A model generated the notes under the pieces. It did no database searches. It had not been told where the DNA came from and worked only from the letters and a program-made list of their open reading frames with translations. A stretch of DNA of 64,000 bases. Origin: UBA7672 sp044224605. Its GTDB lineage: Bacteria; Pseudomonadota; Alphaproteobacteria; Caulobacterales; Hyphomonadaceae. Position 1 is the first letter of the stretch; each line of letters starts with the position of its first letter. Both the position numbers and the translations under genes were made by a program. The stretch is from NCBI GenBank assembly GCA_044224605.1, contig JBGAKC010000024.1, positions 1 to 64,000 on the forward strand, read 5' to 3'. Positions 53,728 to 62,652 of this stretch are shown piece after piece.

Positions 53728-54792
53728 ATGAAGAAACTGCTTTGCACTTGCGCAGCCGCGCTGGTCTTTTCCACGCCGGCATTCGCACAGGCGCCCTATT
53801 CCCCGCCGCGTACGCCTGAGGGCAAGCCAGACCTTCAGGGCGTCTGGTCGAACCAGTCGCTGACCAACCTGTCGCGCACGCCGAACATGAAGCTCTCGGT
53901 GACGAAGGAAGAAGCCGCGGAGCTGGTGAAGAACAATCCGTGGATCCTGCTGGCGCAGAGCGAGGAAGGCGCCTCGAAGTTGAATGACGGCCTGCTCGAG
54001 GACAAGAACAATGACCGCGGTTACAACACGTTCTGGATCGATCCCGGCGTCGCCTTCGCGACGGTGAAGGGTGAGATCCGCACGTCCTGGATCGTCGACC
54101 CGCCGGATGGCCGCGTGCCTGTGTCGCCTGCAGGCCAGAAGGCGCGCGCGGATGCCGCCGCCAAGAAGCGCGCGACGATGTATCAGGGGCCGGAAACGCT
54201 TCCGATCGCGGAGCGTTGTCTTATCGGTTTCACGGGGGCTGGCGGCCCGGGGATGCTGAACACGATTTACAACAACAACTATCAAATCGTGCAGACAAGG
54301 GATGCGCTGATGATCCTCGTCGAGATGGTGCACGATGCGAGGATCATTCCGATCGCGGCGAGCAAGGCTGAAGCTAAGCACAGGCCGGCGGCGATCAAGC
54401 CCTGGCTTGGCGACAGCGTCGGCTGGTGGGAAGGCGACACGCTGGTGGTCGAGACAGTCAACGTGCATCCCGAGCAGGCGAACCAGGGCCAGATCATTCT
54501 CAGTCCGCAAGGCAAGGTGATCGAGAGGTTCGCTCGCGCTGCCGATGGTCAGCTCTATTACGAATTCACCGTCGACGATCCGGTCTACTACACGCAGACC
54601 TGGAAGGCGGAGGAGACGCTGAACAAGCGGGATGAGTCCGTCTACGAATATGCCTGCCACGAGGGCAACTACGCCATGGAAGGCATTCTCGGAGGCGCGA
54701 GGATTCTCGAGGCGGCCGGTCGCGAGAACAAGCAGGGACCTGGCATCTTCGGGCCGACGGCGCCGCCGCCCAAGCCGCGTGGAGTGCAATAG
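53728..54792 (+). CDS. Secreted protein of the PDLQGVW type, unknown
   Basis: A 354-residue protein with a Sec signal (MKKLLCTCAAALVFSTPAFA). The mature N-terminus has the P-D-L-Q-G-V-W signature common to a broad family of unannotated exported proteins in proteobacteria and acidobacteria. Other conserved points are QIVQTRDALMILVEMVHDAR, KPWLGDSVGWWEGDTLVVET and VYEYACHEGNYAMEGIL. No catalytic set is known. The next gene starts directly at its stop (TAG then GTG), so they are co-translated with the halohydrin dehalogenase-like SDR. Confidence 0.72.
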   Translation: MKKLLCTCAAALVFSTPAFAQAPYSPPRTPEGKPDLQGVWSNQSLTNLSRTPNMKLSVTKEEAAELVKNNPWILLAQSEEGASKLNDGLLEDKNNDRGYNTFWIDPGVAFATVKGEIRTSWIVDPPDGRVPVSPAGQKARADAAAKKRATMYQGPETLPIAERCLIGFTGAGGPGMLNTIYNNNYQIVQTRDALMILVEMVHDARIIPIAASKAEAKHRPAAIKPWLGDSVGWWEGDTLVVETVNVHPEQANQGQIILSPQGKVIERFARAADGQLYYEFTVDDPVYYTQTWKAEETLNKRDESVYEYACHEGNYAMEGILGGARILEAAGRENKQGPGIFGPTAPPPKPRGVQ

Positions 54793-55497
54793 GTGGCGAA
54801 CGTCTTCGTGACGGACCTCAGGGGTTTCGCCAATCCGGTGATTGCGGCTCGGCTGAGACAAGCCGGGGCGCGGGTGATCGCCTGCGATCCGGCCATCACC
54901 CGGGATGGCGAGGAAGAGGGTATCGAGGTGATCGCGTGGGGAACACCCGGCGATCTCGTGGCGCGGGCGGCAGAGCGATTTGGCGGCAGGCTCGATGCGA
55001 TCGTGATCTCGCCCGCCATGCCGGCGCCGCGCACCAGGGTCGAGGACCTCGGGATCGAGGAACTGATGCCGTACTTCCAGCGGCTCGCAGCGGAATCGAT
55101 CGCATTCGCTGGCGCGGCGGTGAAAGTCATGCGGCCCAACAAGTCAGGACGCATCGTGTTCGGATCATCATCCGGACCGATCGGCGGGATACCTGGCTTT
55201 GCCGCCTATGCGGCCGCGCGCGCCGCCGTGAATGGCGTCGTGCGCACGCTGGCGCTTGAAGTCGCCGGCGATGGCATCTCGGTCAACGCCGTAGGCGCCA
55301 ACTTCATCCAGACCGAGACCTACTATCCAAAAGCGCTGCTCGAGGATCCGGTGAAGGGACCAAGGCTGCTTGCGCGCGTGCCGATGGGCCGCCTCGGCGA
55401 AGCCGAGGAGGTGGCGGCCCTCATCGAGCTGCTGGCCATGGGCCATAGCGGCTTCGTCTCCGGGCAGGTGATCCCGATCTCGGGAGCCTGGTGCTAG
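54793..55497 (+). CDS. SDR protein with halohydrin dehalogenase signature
   Basis: A 234-residue short-chain dehydrogenase fold. Where classical SDRs have S-Y-K, this one has S-x12-Y-x3-R: Ser126, Tyr139, Arg143 (SSSGPIGGIPGFAAYAAAR). The glycine-rich NAD(P) motif is missing; instead the N-terminus reads T-x4-F (Thr7, Phe12 in VTDLRGFAN), the family's T-x4-F-x-G with Asn14 in place of the last Gly. These are the published hallmarks of halohydrin dehalogenases (HheC-type), which release halide from vicinal halohydrins to form epoxides. GANFIQTETYYPKALLED fits the family's halide-pocket region. The start is GTG 54793, coupled to the previous gene. Confidence 0.72.
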   Translation: MANVFVTDLRGFANPVIAARLRQAGARVIACDPAITRDGEEEGIEVIAWGTPGDLVARAAERFGGRLDAIVISPAMPAPRTRVEDLGIEELMPYFQRLAAESIAFAGAAVKVMRPNKSGRIVFGSSSGPIGGIPGFAAYAAARAAVNGVVRTLALEVAGDGISVNAVGANFIQTETYYPKALLEDPVKGPRLLARVPMGRLGEAEEVAALIELLAMGHSGFVSGQVIPISGAWC

Positions 55498-55620
55498 ACG
55501 GAGTAACGGGCCGTGCTGAGCCTGAAGCGTTGAGCTGAAGGTGGTCGTCCCTCAGTTTGATGGTGTGACGGCGTCAGGCTTGTGGCCTGCGCCAAGCATC
55601 GCTGAAGGACAACCACCCAT

Positions 55621-55801
55621 GAAACATCATGCCGGTATCGACGTCTCGCTGGATGCCTCGCATGTGTGCGTGGTGGATGGCGCGGGCAGGATCTTGAGAG
55701 ACGCGCAGATTCTGGGCGAACCCGCTGCGCTGGTCGCATGGTTTGGAGGCTTCGAGAAGCCGATCGGGCGGATCGGATTGGAAGCTGGGCCTACTTCATG
55801 A
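55621..55801 (+). pseudogene. IS110-family transposase remnant (N-terminus only)
   Basis: About 60 codons starting MKHHAGIDVSLDASHVCVVD, followed by GRILRDAQILGEPAALVAW and GRIGLEAGP. This is the N-terminal DEDD-type (RuvC-like) start of IS110 transposases, and the remaining about 280 residues are missing. The frame runs into the 3' end of the TetR gene, so the breakpoint is near 55790. The element's left non-coding part probably lies at 55500-55620. No intact copy is nearby. A decayed insertion sequence, not functional. Confidence 0.75.
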
Positions 55802-56402
55802 AGCGTTCGGAGAAGAACGCGATCACGCGGTTGGCTGCGGCTTCGCGCTGGTCACGCGTGTCGCCGAACGTCTGGCCGAGCTTTCCTTCGAGCAGCAGGG
55901 TCGCAAGACCGTGCGCTGCCGCCCACGAGGCGATGACCGGCGTAAGGTCCGGGTTCGCCTTGTCGGAAGAATGCCCATGTGCATCGAGAACCTCGACCAC
56001 CACGTTGAAGCACTTCTCGGCTTTCGCCTTGGCTTCGGGGTAGCGGGTGAGATCGCACATCTCGTTCCGGAACATCAGCCGGAAGAGTTCGGGATGGTTG
56101 AGTGCGAAGCGGATATACGCCTCGCCCATCGCCTTGTTCTTCGCAGCCTTGTCCCGCGCCAGACCTATTGCGCTGACCATGTAGTCATAGAGCTGGTCGA
56201 ATCCATCGCCGGCCAGCTCCGCAAGGATTGCCTCGCGGTCCGCGAAATAGTGGTACGGAGCCTGGTGGCTCACGCCCGCCCGCCGTGCGACTTCCCTCAT
56301 CGACAGCGCGCCCAAGCCACCCTCGTTCATGAGGGCCAGGCTGGCCTGGAGAATTCCGGCGCGGACATCGTCCTTGCCGGCAGTCCGAGTTAAAGCAGTC
56401 AT
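55791..56402 (-). CDS. TetR-family regulator (CoA-catabolism region)
   Basis: A 203-residue TetR regulator. The helix-turn-helix is ALSMREVARRAGVSHQAPYHYF, in the SHQAPYHYF form typical of the fatty-acid/CoA-linked subgroup, and the C-terminus is a TetR_C_33-like ligand domain. The stop codon TAG (55791-55793) lies in the IS110 junction, so the last codons could have been replaced by the insertion. It is divergent from the acyl-CoA dehydrogenase gene and probably controls the catabolic block. Operator candidate at 56424. Confidence 0.87.
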   Translation of the reverse strand: MTALTRTAGKDDVRAGILQASLALMNEGGLGALSMREVARRAGVSHQAPYHYFADREAILAELAGDGFDQLYDYMVSAIGLARDKAAKNKAMGEAYIRFALNHPELFRLMFRNEMCDLTRYPEAKAKAEKCFNVVVEVLDAHGHSSDKANPDLTPVIASWAAAHGLATLLLEGKLGQTFGDTRDQREAAANRVIAFFSERFMK

Positions 56403-56423
56403 TGATCGCCTATTTTTATGTAC

Positions 56424-56436
56424 TTGACACTGTCTA
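56424..56436. promoter_or_regulatory. Operator candidate in the TetR / acyl-CoA dehydrogenase gap
   Basis: TTGACA, one base, TGTCTA: 6-bp arms with one mismatch, 22 bases upstream of the TetR start. On the plus strand TTGACA also reads as a -35 element. Suggestive but short. Confidence 0.4.
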
Positions 56437-56624
56437 GGCGTGTTCCCCCCGTGTCAAGCTCTCCCAAGTCAGTTTGGTGACATAAGCCGGGCCGTCTGTC
56501 AGCTGAGTCTTACTAGCCAATTCCCCCTGGTGAATTCCAGCTGTCTTTTCCGGCAGTTGGCGGCGCGCTCCGAATGAACAAGAGTGGGGACCGACACCGG
56601 AAACGCGGTGATGGGAGGACTGCC

Positions 56625-57908
56625 TTGGACTTCAATCTGCCGCCGGGACTTGTCGCCTATCTCAAGGAGCTCGACCAGTTCATCGAGGCCGAGATCAAGC
56701 CGCTCGAGAACGCGGACGACAATATTCGCTTCTTCGACCATCGCCGCGAGCATTCGCGCACCAACTGGGAGGAGGGCGGCCTGCCGCGCCACGACTGGGA
56801 AGAGCTGCTGCGCGAGGCTCGGCGGCGTGCGGACAAGGCCGGCCATTTCCGCTTCGCGCTGGCAAAGGAGCTTGGCGGCTCCGCGCGCGATGTCGGGTGC
56901 GGCATGAACCTGTCGATGGCGGTCATCCGCGAGCATCTCGCAGCTAAGGGCCTCGGGCTCCACAACGATCTGCAGAACGAACACTCGATCGTCGGCAATT
57001 CCGTCGGCGCGCTCCTGATGTGGAATTACGGCACCGACGCCCAGAAGAAGGAATGGATGCAGGATCTCGCCGCCGGCAAGCGCGGTTTCGCCTTCGGCAT
57101 CACCGAACCTGCTCATGGCTCCGACGCGACACACATGGAAACCGTCGCGCGCCGCGATGGCGATCACTGGATCATCGACGGCGAGAAGACGTGGAACTCC
57201 GGCATCCACAAGGCCAGCCACGACATGATCATGGCGCGTACGTCAGGCAAGGCCGGAGACGGTCACGGCATTACCGCCTTCCTTGTGCCGGCCAACGCGC
57301 CGGGCTTCAAGGTCGAGGAATATCTCTGGACGTTCAACATGCCGACCGACCATGCGCATGTGACGCTGAAGGGCGTGCGCGTGCCCGACAGCGCTGTGTT
57401 CGGCGGGGAAGGGCGAGGCCTTCAGGTCGTCCAGCACTTCTTCAACGAGAACCGCATCCGCCAGGCGGCGTCATCACTTGGCGCGGCGCAGTACTGCATC
57501 AACGAGGCTGTCGCTTACGCCAATGTCCGCGCGCCCTTCGGCAAGAAGCTGGCGAGCAATCAGGCCATCCAGTTCCCGCTAGTCGAGCTGCAGACCCAGT
57601 GCGAAATGCTTCGCGCGCTGATCCACAAGACGGCCTGGCAGATGGACACGATCGGCAACTTCGCCGTCTCGGACAAGGTCTCGATGTGCAATTACTGGGC
57701 GAACCGCCTGTGCTGCGAGGCGGCCGACCGCGCCATGCAGACCTTCGGCGGCCTTGGCTATTCGCGCCACAAGCCGTTCGAACACATCTATCGCCACCAC
57801 CGCCGCTATCGCATCACCGAAGGCTCGGAGGAGATCCAGATGCGCCGCGTCGCCGGCTACATGTTCGGCTTCATGGGCCAGCGCGCGCCCAAAGGCGTGC
57901 AGGAGTAG
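56625..57908 (+). CDS. Acyl-CoA dehydrogenase family protein (ACAD10/11-like)
   Basis: A 427-residue flavin acyl-CoA dehydrogenase. Helical N-terminal domain, then the beta domain with the FAD contacts FAFGITEPAHGSDATHME and WIIDGEKTWNSG, and a C-terminal helical domain ending YRITEGSEEIQMRRVAGYMF with the FAD-binding TEGSEEIQ. The start is TTG 56625 with GGGAGG at 56613-56618; ATG 56574 lacks one. It matches the ACAD group paired with an APH-like kinase, which is the next gene 10 bases downstream. First step of a beta-oxidation-like pathway, inferred. Confidence 0.9.
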   Translation: MDFNLPPGLVAYLKELDQFIEAEIKPLENADDNIRFFDHRREHSRTNWEEGGLPRHDWEELLREARRRADKAGHFRFALAKELGGSARDVGCGMNLSMAVIREHLAAKGLGLHNDLQNEHSIVGNSVGALLMWNYGTDAQKKEWMQDLAAGKRGFAFGITEPAHGSDATHMETVARRDGDHWIIDGEKTWNSGIHKASHDMIMARTSGKAGDGHGITAFLVPANAPGFKVEEYLWTFNMPTDHAHVTLKGVRVPDSAVFGGEGRGLQVVQHFFNENRIRQAASSLGAAQYCINEAVAYANVRAPFGKKLASNQAIQFPLVELQTQCEMLRALIHKTAWQMDTIGNFAVSDKVSMCNYWANRLCCEAADRAMQTFGGLGYSRHKPFEHIYRHHRRYRITEGSEEIQMRRVAGYMFGFMGQRAPKGVQE

Positions 57909-57918
57909 GCGCACGGGA

Positions 57919-59325
57919 ATGATCGACACGGCCAGGCTCGAAGCCACGCTCCGCCGCTTGCCAGGCTTCGAGGCGCTGCTGGCGTGTGAACGCCTCTCCG
58001 CCGGCGCCAGCCGCGAGACCTACAAGCTCACCACCCGCATGGACGGAGCCGAGCGTCTTCTCGCCCTGCGCCGCGCGCCGAACGATGATCGCTCGGTCGT
58101 GAGCCGCGGCGGGCCGACGCTGGCGGAGGAAGCAAGACTCTTCGCGGCCGCTCGCGCCGCCGGCGTGCCCGGTCCAGAAGTCTACATGACGCTTGAGTCG
58201 CAGGATGGTCTCGGCGCCGGCATCGTCATGGAATGGATCGCGGGCGAGACGCTGGGCGCGAAGATCGCACGTGCGCCGGAATTTGCTGAAACGCGAAGCA
58301 TGCTGGCGCGCCAGTGCGGCGAGGTGCTCGCGCGTCTCCACAAGGTAGACGTCAAGGCCAGCGGTCTCGACCGGTTCCTTGATACGTTCGACGCCGAACA
58401 CACCGTCCGCAAGACACATGCGGCCTATCTCGAACTCGAGACGCCGCAGCCGATGATTGACTTCGTCGCGATGTGGCTGCTGAAGAACCTGCCGGGGAAC
58501 CAGCGCTCGACGCTCGTTCACAGCGACTTCCGCAATGGCAATTTCATCGTCCAGCCGGAAAAAGGGATCGTCGCCGTGCTTGACTGGGAGCTGGCGCATA
58601 TCGGCGATCCGATGCGCGATCTTGGCTGGCTGGTCACGCGCTCCTGGCGCTTCGGCGTCAAGGACAAGCCCGTCGGCGGTTTCGGCGAGGTCGACGATCT
58701 TGTCGCCGGCTATGAAGCCGCCTCGGGCGAAACGGTCGATCGCGCGGCCATCAAGTTCTGGGAAGTGTTTGGCTCGTTCTGGTGGTCGGTCTCAACCCTG
58801 TCGATGGGTCTGTCATTTCGCAATGGCGCGGAGGCGAGCGTTGAGCGCCCGGCGATCGGCCGGCGCTCCTCCGAATGCCAGATCGATTGCGTGAACCTCA
58901 TCATCCCGGGGCCGGCGCGCAAGCCGCAGGCCGCGCTGCAGACGCTCTCGACCACCGAGCTGCCGCGCACCGACGAGCTGCTGCGCGGCGTGCGCGACTT
59001 CCTTCGCAACGAAGCCTCGCAGGATTTGAAAGGCCGCAATCTCTTTCTTGCCCGCGTCGCCGCCAACTCCGTTGACATCGCCCTGCGCGAACTCGAATTC
59101 GGCGCCGATGCCGCCGCCCACGAGAGCCATGCGCTCGCCCCGTTGCTCGGCCGGCTGGGCGAGGTGACGGACCTGCGCGCCGCCCTCTGCAAGGCAATCC
59201 GCGCCGGCGAGATCGGGCTCGACAACCCCGCACTCCACGTCTACCTGCGCGACAGCGTTTATGCACAGGTGATGATCGACCAGCCGAACTATCCCGGCGC
59301 CGTCGAATGTGGAAAGCACCCCTAG
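57919..59325 (+). CDS. ACAD10-type aminoglycoside-phosphotransferase-fold kinase
   Basis: A 468-residue kinase-like protein of the APH fold. The catalytic loop HSDFRNGNFIV and the Mg-binding LDWELAHIGDPMRDLGWL are intact. About 130 residues after the kinase domain (from ELPRTDELLRGVRDFLRNEA) form a second helical domain (DUF6285-type). This is the companion of ACAD10/11 dehydrogenases, which phosphorylates 4-hydroxyacyl-CoAs in characterised systems; it is not a drug-resistance gene. The start is ATG 57919, 10 bases after the acyl-CoA dehydrogenase stop. Confidence 0.87.
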   Translation: MIDTARLEATLRRLPGFEALLACERLSAGASRETYKLTTRMDGAERLLALRRAPNDDRSVVSRGGPTLAEEARLFAAARAAGVPGPEVYMTLESQDGLGAGIVMEWIAGETLGAKIARAPEFAETRSMLARQCGEVLARLHKVDVKASGLDRFLDTFDAEHTVRKTHAAYLELETPQPMIDFVAMWLLKNLPGNQRSTLVHSDFRNGNFIVQPEKGIVAVLDWELAHIGDPMRDLGWLVTRSWRFGVKDKPVGGFGEVDDLVAGYEAASGETVDRAAIKFWEVFGSFWWSVSTLSMGLSFRNGAEASVERPAIGRRSSECQIDCVNLIIPGPARKPQAALQTLSTTELPRTDELLRGVRDFLRNEASQDLKGRNLFLARVAANSVDIALRELEFGADAAAHESHALAPLLGRLGEVTDLRAALCKAIRAGEIGLDNPALHVYLRDSVYAQVMIDQPNYPGAVECGKHP

Positions 59326-59354
59326 CGCCTTTGGTGGTCCTTCGCGCAATCTTC

Positions 59355-59405
59355 AAAAGACCGAACGCAGAGATACCAAGGGGCCACGAAGACCACAAAG
59401 AGGAT
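59355..59405. repeat. Degenerate A-rich repeat-like stretch
   Basis: A purine-rich run of the form ACGCAGAG, CCAAGG, CCACGAAGACCACAAAG in the gap between the kinase and KAS III genes. It resembles the dispersed cACAAAG/cACGAAG purine repeats scattered through many bacterial genomes. Single copy here, so the family call is tentative. Confidence 0.35.
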
Positions 59406-59481
59406 GACCGTAGGGAACAGCTGCCTACTCGACGGTATCGAGTGGCGGGTCTAAACCACCGACAGTCAGATTGAGGTCTTC

Positions 59482-60603
59482 ATGTCCCGTCCCGTGATTT
59501 CGTCCACCGGCCTCTACACGCCGCCCCATTCCATTTCGAATGCGGAGCTGGTGGCCAGCCTGAATGCCTGGACGGACAACTGGAACGCCGAACACGCCGC
59601 CGAGATCGCAGCGGGCACGCTGCCGGCGAAGCAACATTCCTCGGTCGAGTTCATCGAGAAGGCGTCGGGCATCAAGTCACGCTATGTCGTCGACAAGGTG
59701 GGCGTGCTCGACCCGAGGGTGATGCGCCCGAACATTCCCGAACGGCCCAACGACCAGATTTCCATCCTGGCCGAGATCGCGGTCAATGCGGCGAAGCAAG
59801 CGCTCGCGAAAGCGGGCAGGGAAGGATCGCAGGTCGACGCCGTCATCTGCGCCGCCTCCAACATGCAGCGCGCCTATCCCGCCATGGCGATCGAGGTGCA
59901 GCAGGCGATCGGCTCGCCTGGCTTCGCGTTCGACATGAACGTTGCATGTTCGTCTGCCACGTTCGGCATCCAGACAGGCGCGGACTTCGTGCGCGCGGAC
60001 CATGCGAAGACGGTGCTGATGGTCAACCCGGAAATCTGCTCCGGCCACCTCAACTTCACCGACCGCGACAGCCATTTCATCTTCGGCGATGTCGCCACCG
60101 CGGTCCTGATCGAGGCCGAAGAGATCGCGCCGAAAGGCTCATGGTCCATCCTCGGCACGCATCTCAAGACGCAGTTCTCGAACAACATCCGCAACAATTT
60201 CGGCTTCCTCAACCGCGGCGATCCGTCGGGCGTGGGCAAGCAGGACAAGCTGTTCGTCCAGGAGGGGCGGAAGGTGTTCAAGGAAGTCGTGCCGATGGTC
60301 TCTGGCATGATCCAGGGCGAAATGGACCGTCTCGGGCTCAAGGCGAGGGACCTCAAGCGCATGTGGCTGCACCAGGCCAATGCCGGCATGAACCGCCTGA
60401 TCGCTGAACGGGTGCTCGGCCATGAAGCCAGCGAGGACGAAAGCCCGACCGTGCTCGATACCTATGCAAACACGTCGTCGGCGGGCTCGATCATCGCGTT
60501 CCACAAGCACTCGGGCGACTTCCGGCCGGGCGAAAAAGGCCTGATCTGCTCGTTCGGGGCGGGGTATTCCGCCGGGACAGTCTTCCTCGAGAAGATGGCG
60601 TAG
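59482..60603 (+). CDS. Beta-ketoacyl-ACP synthase III-like (thiolase fold)
   Basis: A 373-residue thiolase-fold condensing enzyme of the KAS III type. The catalytic triad is readable: Cys156 (NVACSSATFG), His297 (LHQANAGMN) and Asn330 (YANTSSAGS). It is longer than E. coli FabH, with an extra N-terminal stretch (NAWTDNWNAEHAAEIAAGTL). GAGG precedes ATG 59482. The location within a CoA-ester block suggests it joins an acyl-CoA to an ACP or another acyl unit, as in specialised KAS III enzymes; FabH activity is not assumed. Confidence 0.9.
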   Translation: MSRPVISSTGLYTPPHSISNAELVASLNAWTDNWNAEHAAEIAAGTLPAKQHSSVEFIEKASGIKSRYVVDKVGVLDPRVMRPNIPERPNDQISILAEIAVNAAKQALAKAGREGSQVDAVICAASNMQRAYPAMAIEVQQAIGSPGFAFDMNVACSSATFGIQTGADFVRADHAKTVLMVNPEICSGHLNFTDRDSHFIFGDVATAVLIEAEEIAPKGSWSILGTHLKTQFSNNIRNNFGFLNRGDPSGVGKQDKLFVQEGRKVFKEVVPMVSGMIQGEMDRLGLKARDLKRMWLHQANAGMNRLIAERVLGHEASEDESPTVLDTYANTSSAGSIIAFHKHSGDFRPGEKGLICSFGAGYSAGTVFLEKMA

Positions 60604-60689
60604 GTAACGCGCAAGCTATCAGCTTTGGGAGTTGTCGCGCTAACGCGCCTTGATACTGTCTGGCAAAAGAAGACTGCCGGAGGAAATCA

Positions 60690-62537
60690 ATGTCAGCGGA
60701 TGCAGCGGCGCTGCCGCCATTCAAGAAGCTGCCTTACCGGGGCCCCGACATCGAGGTCACCCGGGGGCCCGGCGGCGTTGTCTATCTCCGCTCCCGCACG
60801 CCGATGGGAAAAGCGCCCCGGTCCATTCCGCACGCGCTCGATGAACGCGCGGCCGCGCACCCGGATCGTCCCTGGCTCAAGCAGCGCGCGCCCAATCACG
60901 GCCCCTGGCGGCAGGTAACTTACGGCGAGGCCGCCCGCATCACGCGTTCGCTGGCGCAGGCCCTGCTCGATCGTGGACTGGGGCCGGATGCGCCGCTCCT
61001 GATCCTGTCGGGCAACTCGATCGAACACGCGCTCATGTCGCTCGCAGCCCAGCGCATCGGCGCCCCCGCGACGCCGATCTCGATGGCGTACTCCACCATG
61101 TCGTCCGACTTCGCAAAGCTGCGGCACTGCTTCGACGCCGTGAAGCCGAAGGCGATCTTCGTCCAGACGATGGATCCGTTCCGCAAGGCGCTGGCGACGC
61201 TGCCGCTCGAGGGCGTGTCGATCATCTCGGCGGACGGATCGGACGGCTCGGAAGCCTTCGCGAAACTGGCTGAGACGGCGCCGACATCGCTGGTGGATAC
61301 CGCGATGGACTGGCTGGGACCGGATTCGGTCGGCAAATACCTCTTCACCTCCGGTTCGACCGGCATGCCCAAGCCCACGCCGCAGAGCCAGGGCCAGATG
61401 ACGGCGCAAATCGCCGCGCGTGGCGCGATTGAGCTGCCGCCCGAAGATCCCGAAGAGATCGGGCAGGCGCTCGACTGGATGCCATGGAGCCACATCTCCG
61501 GCGGCAATGTGAACTTCAACAACGTGCTGTCGCTCGGAGGCACGTTCCACATCGACGACGGTCGCCCGATGCCGGGCTTGTTCCAGACCACGATCGCCAA
61601 CCTGAAAGAGGTTCGGCCGCAGGCTTTCGGATCCGCGCCGATCGCGTTCGGCATGCTGGCCGAAGCGATGGAAGCCGACACCGAGCTGCGCGATGCGGTA
61701 TTCTCCCGCATGCGCGCCTTCATCTATGGCGGCGCCACGCTGTCGGACGATCTATACGAGCGTCTCCAGCGCCTCTCCATCGCGGCGACGGGCGAGCGCA
61801 TTCCGCTGCTGACGATGTATGGCGCGACCGAAACGCAGGGCGTGACGATGACGCACTGGGTGCTCGAACGCGTCGGCATGGTTGGCGTGCCTTTGCCCGG
61901 AACGACGCTCAAGCTCGCTCCCGTCGGCGCCAAGATGGAAGTGCGGGTCAAGGGCCCGACTGTCATGAGCGGCTATCTCAACCTGCCCGAAAAGAACGCA
62001 CAGGTGTTCGACGAGGAAGGCTTCTACTGTCTGGGGGACGCCGCCCGTTTCGAAGATCCGGATCACCCGGAGAAAGGCCTCGTCTTCGATGGCCGCGTGA
62101 CAGAGGACTTCAAGCTCAATTCCGGCACGTGGGTCTCTGTCGGCACGCTGCGCCCGGATGTCGTGGCGGCCTGCGCCCCGCTGGTTGCTGACGCGGTGAT
62201 CTGCGGGCAGGACAAGCCCTATGTGGGCGCGCTGCTCTGGCCCTCGCCCGCTGCATTGAAGGCGGCGATGGAAGCTGCGGGAGGCGATGCCGTGCAGGCA
62301 TTCACCGCTTTTACAACGCAGGTCGCGCACAAGCTGGCTGCGTTCAACGAGACACAGCCGGGATCCTCCCGCCGCATCGGCCGCTTCAAGGTGCTGACCA
62401 CCCCGCCCTCGCTCGACGCCGGCGAGATCACCGACAAGGGCTATGTGAACCAGCGCGTCGCGCAGGATCATCGCGCCAACGACGTGGCGGCGCTCTTCGC
62501 AGCGGAGGTTACACCCGGCGTGGTGAAGCTCTCCTAG
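60690..62537 (+). CDS. Feruloyl-CoA-synthetase-like acyl-CoA ligase
   Basis: A 615-residue adenylate-forming ligase. The ATP loop YLFTSGSTGMPKPTP, motif YGATETQGVTM, LGDAARFEDPDHPEKG and the late catalytic Lys (GEITDKGYVNQR) are all present. Length and the P-rich ATP loop fit the feruloyl-CoA synthetase/phenylacrylic acid group rather than short-chain acyl-CoA synthetases. GGAGG precedes ATG 60690. It should activate an aromatic or branched carboxylic acid to its CoA thioester, the entry reaction for the surrounding dehydrogenase and hydratase-type genes. Confidence 0.88.
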   Translation: MSADAAALPPFKKLPYRGPDIEVTRGPGGVVYLRSRTPMGKAPRSIPHALDERAAAHPDRPWLKQRAPNHGPWRQVTYGEAARITRSLAQALLDRGLGPDAPLLILSGNSIEHALMSLAAQRIGAPATPISMAYSTMSSDFAKLRHCFDAVKPKAIFVQTMDPFRKALATLPLEGVSIISADGSDGSEAFAKLAETAPTSLVDTAMDWLGPDSVGKYLFTSGSTGMPKPTPQSQGQMTAQIAARGAIELPPEDPEEIGQALDWMPWSHISGGNVNFNNVLSLGGTFHIDDGRPMPGLFQTTIANLKEVRPQAFGSAPIAFGMLAEAMEADTELRDAVFSRMRAFIYGGATLSDDLYERLQRLSIAATGERIPLLTMYGATETQGVTMTHWVLERVGMVGVPLPGTTLKLAPVGAKMEVRVKGPTVMSGYLNLPEKNAQVFDEEGFYCLGDAARFEDPDHPEKGLVFDGRVTEDFKLNSGTWVSVGTLRPDVVAACAPLVADAVICGQDKPYVGALLWPSPAALKAAMEAAGGDAVQAFTAFTTQVAHKLAAFNETQPGSSRRIGRFKVLTTPPSLDAGEITDKGYVNQRVAQDHRANDVAALFAAEVTPGVVKLS

Positions 62538-62652
62538 GACGCGACGTAACGGCTGCCTGCGACAGTTTCCGATTGGACAGGGCGCTTTGCCTGTGCAGGA
62601 TGCCGCGCGCGTAATGCTGTATTTGCTGGCTTATCACTGAGCGGGGAGCTCC

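Noticed and set aside
57919..59325. Antibiotic kinase (aminoglycoside phosphotransferase)
   Set aside because: The context (ACAD10-like dehydrogenase) and the extra C-terminal domain indicate the acyl-CoA-linked branch of the fold.
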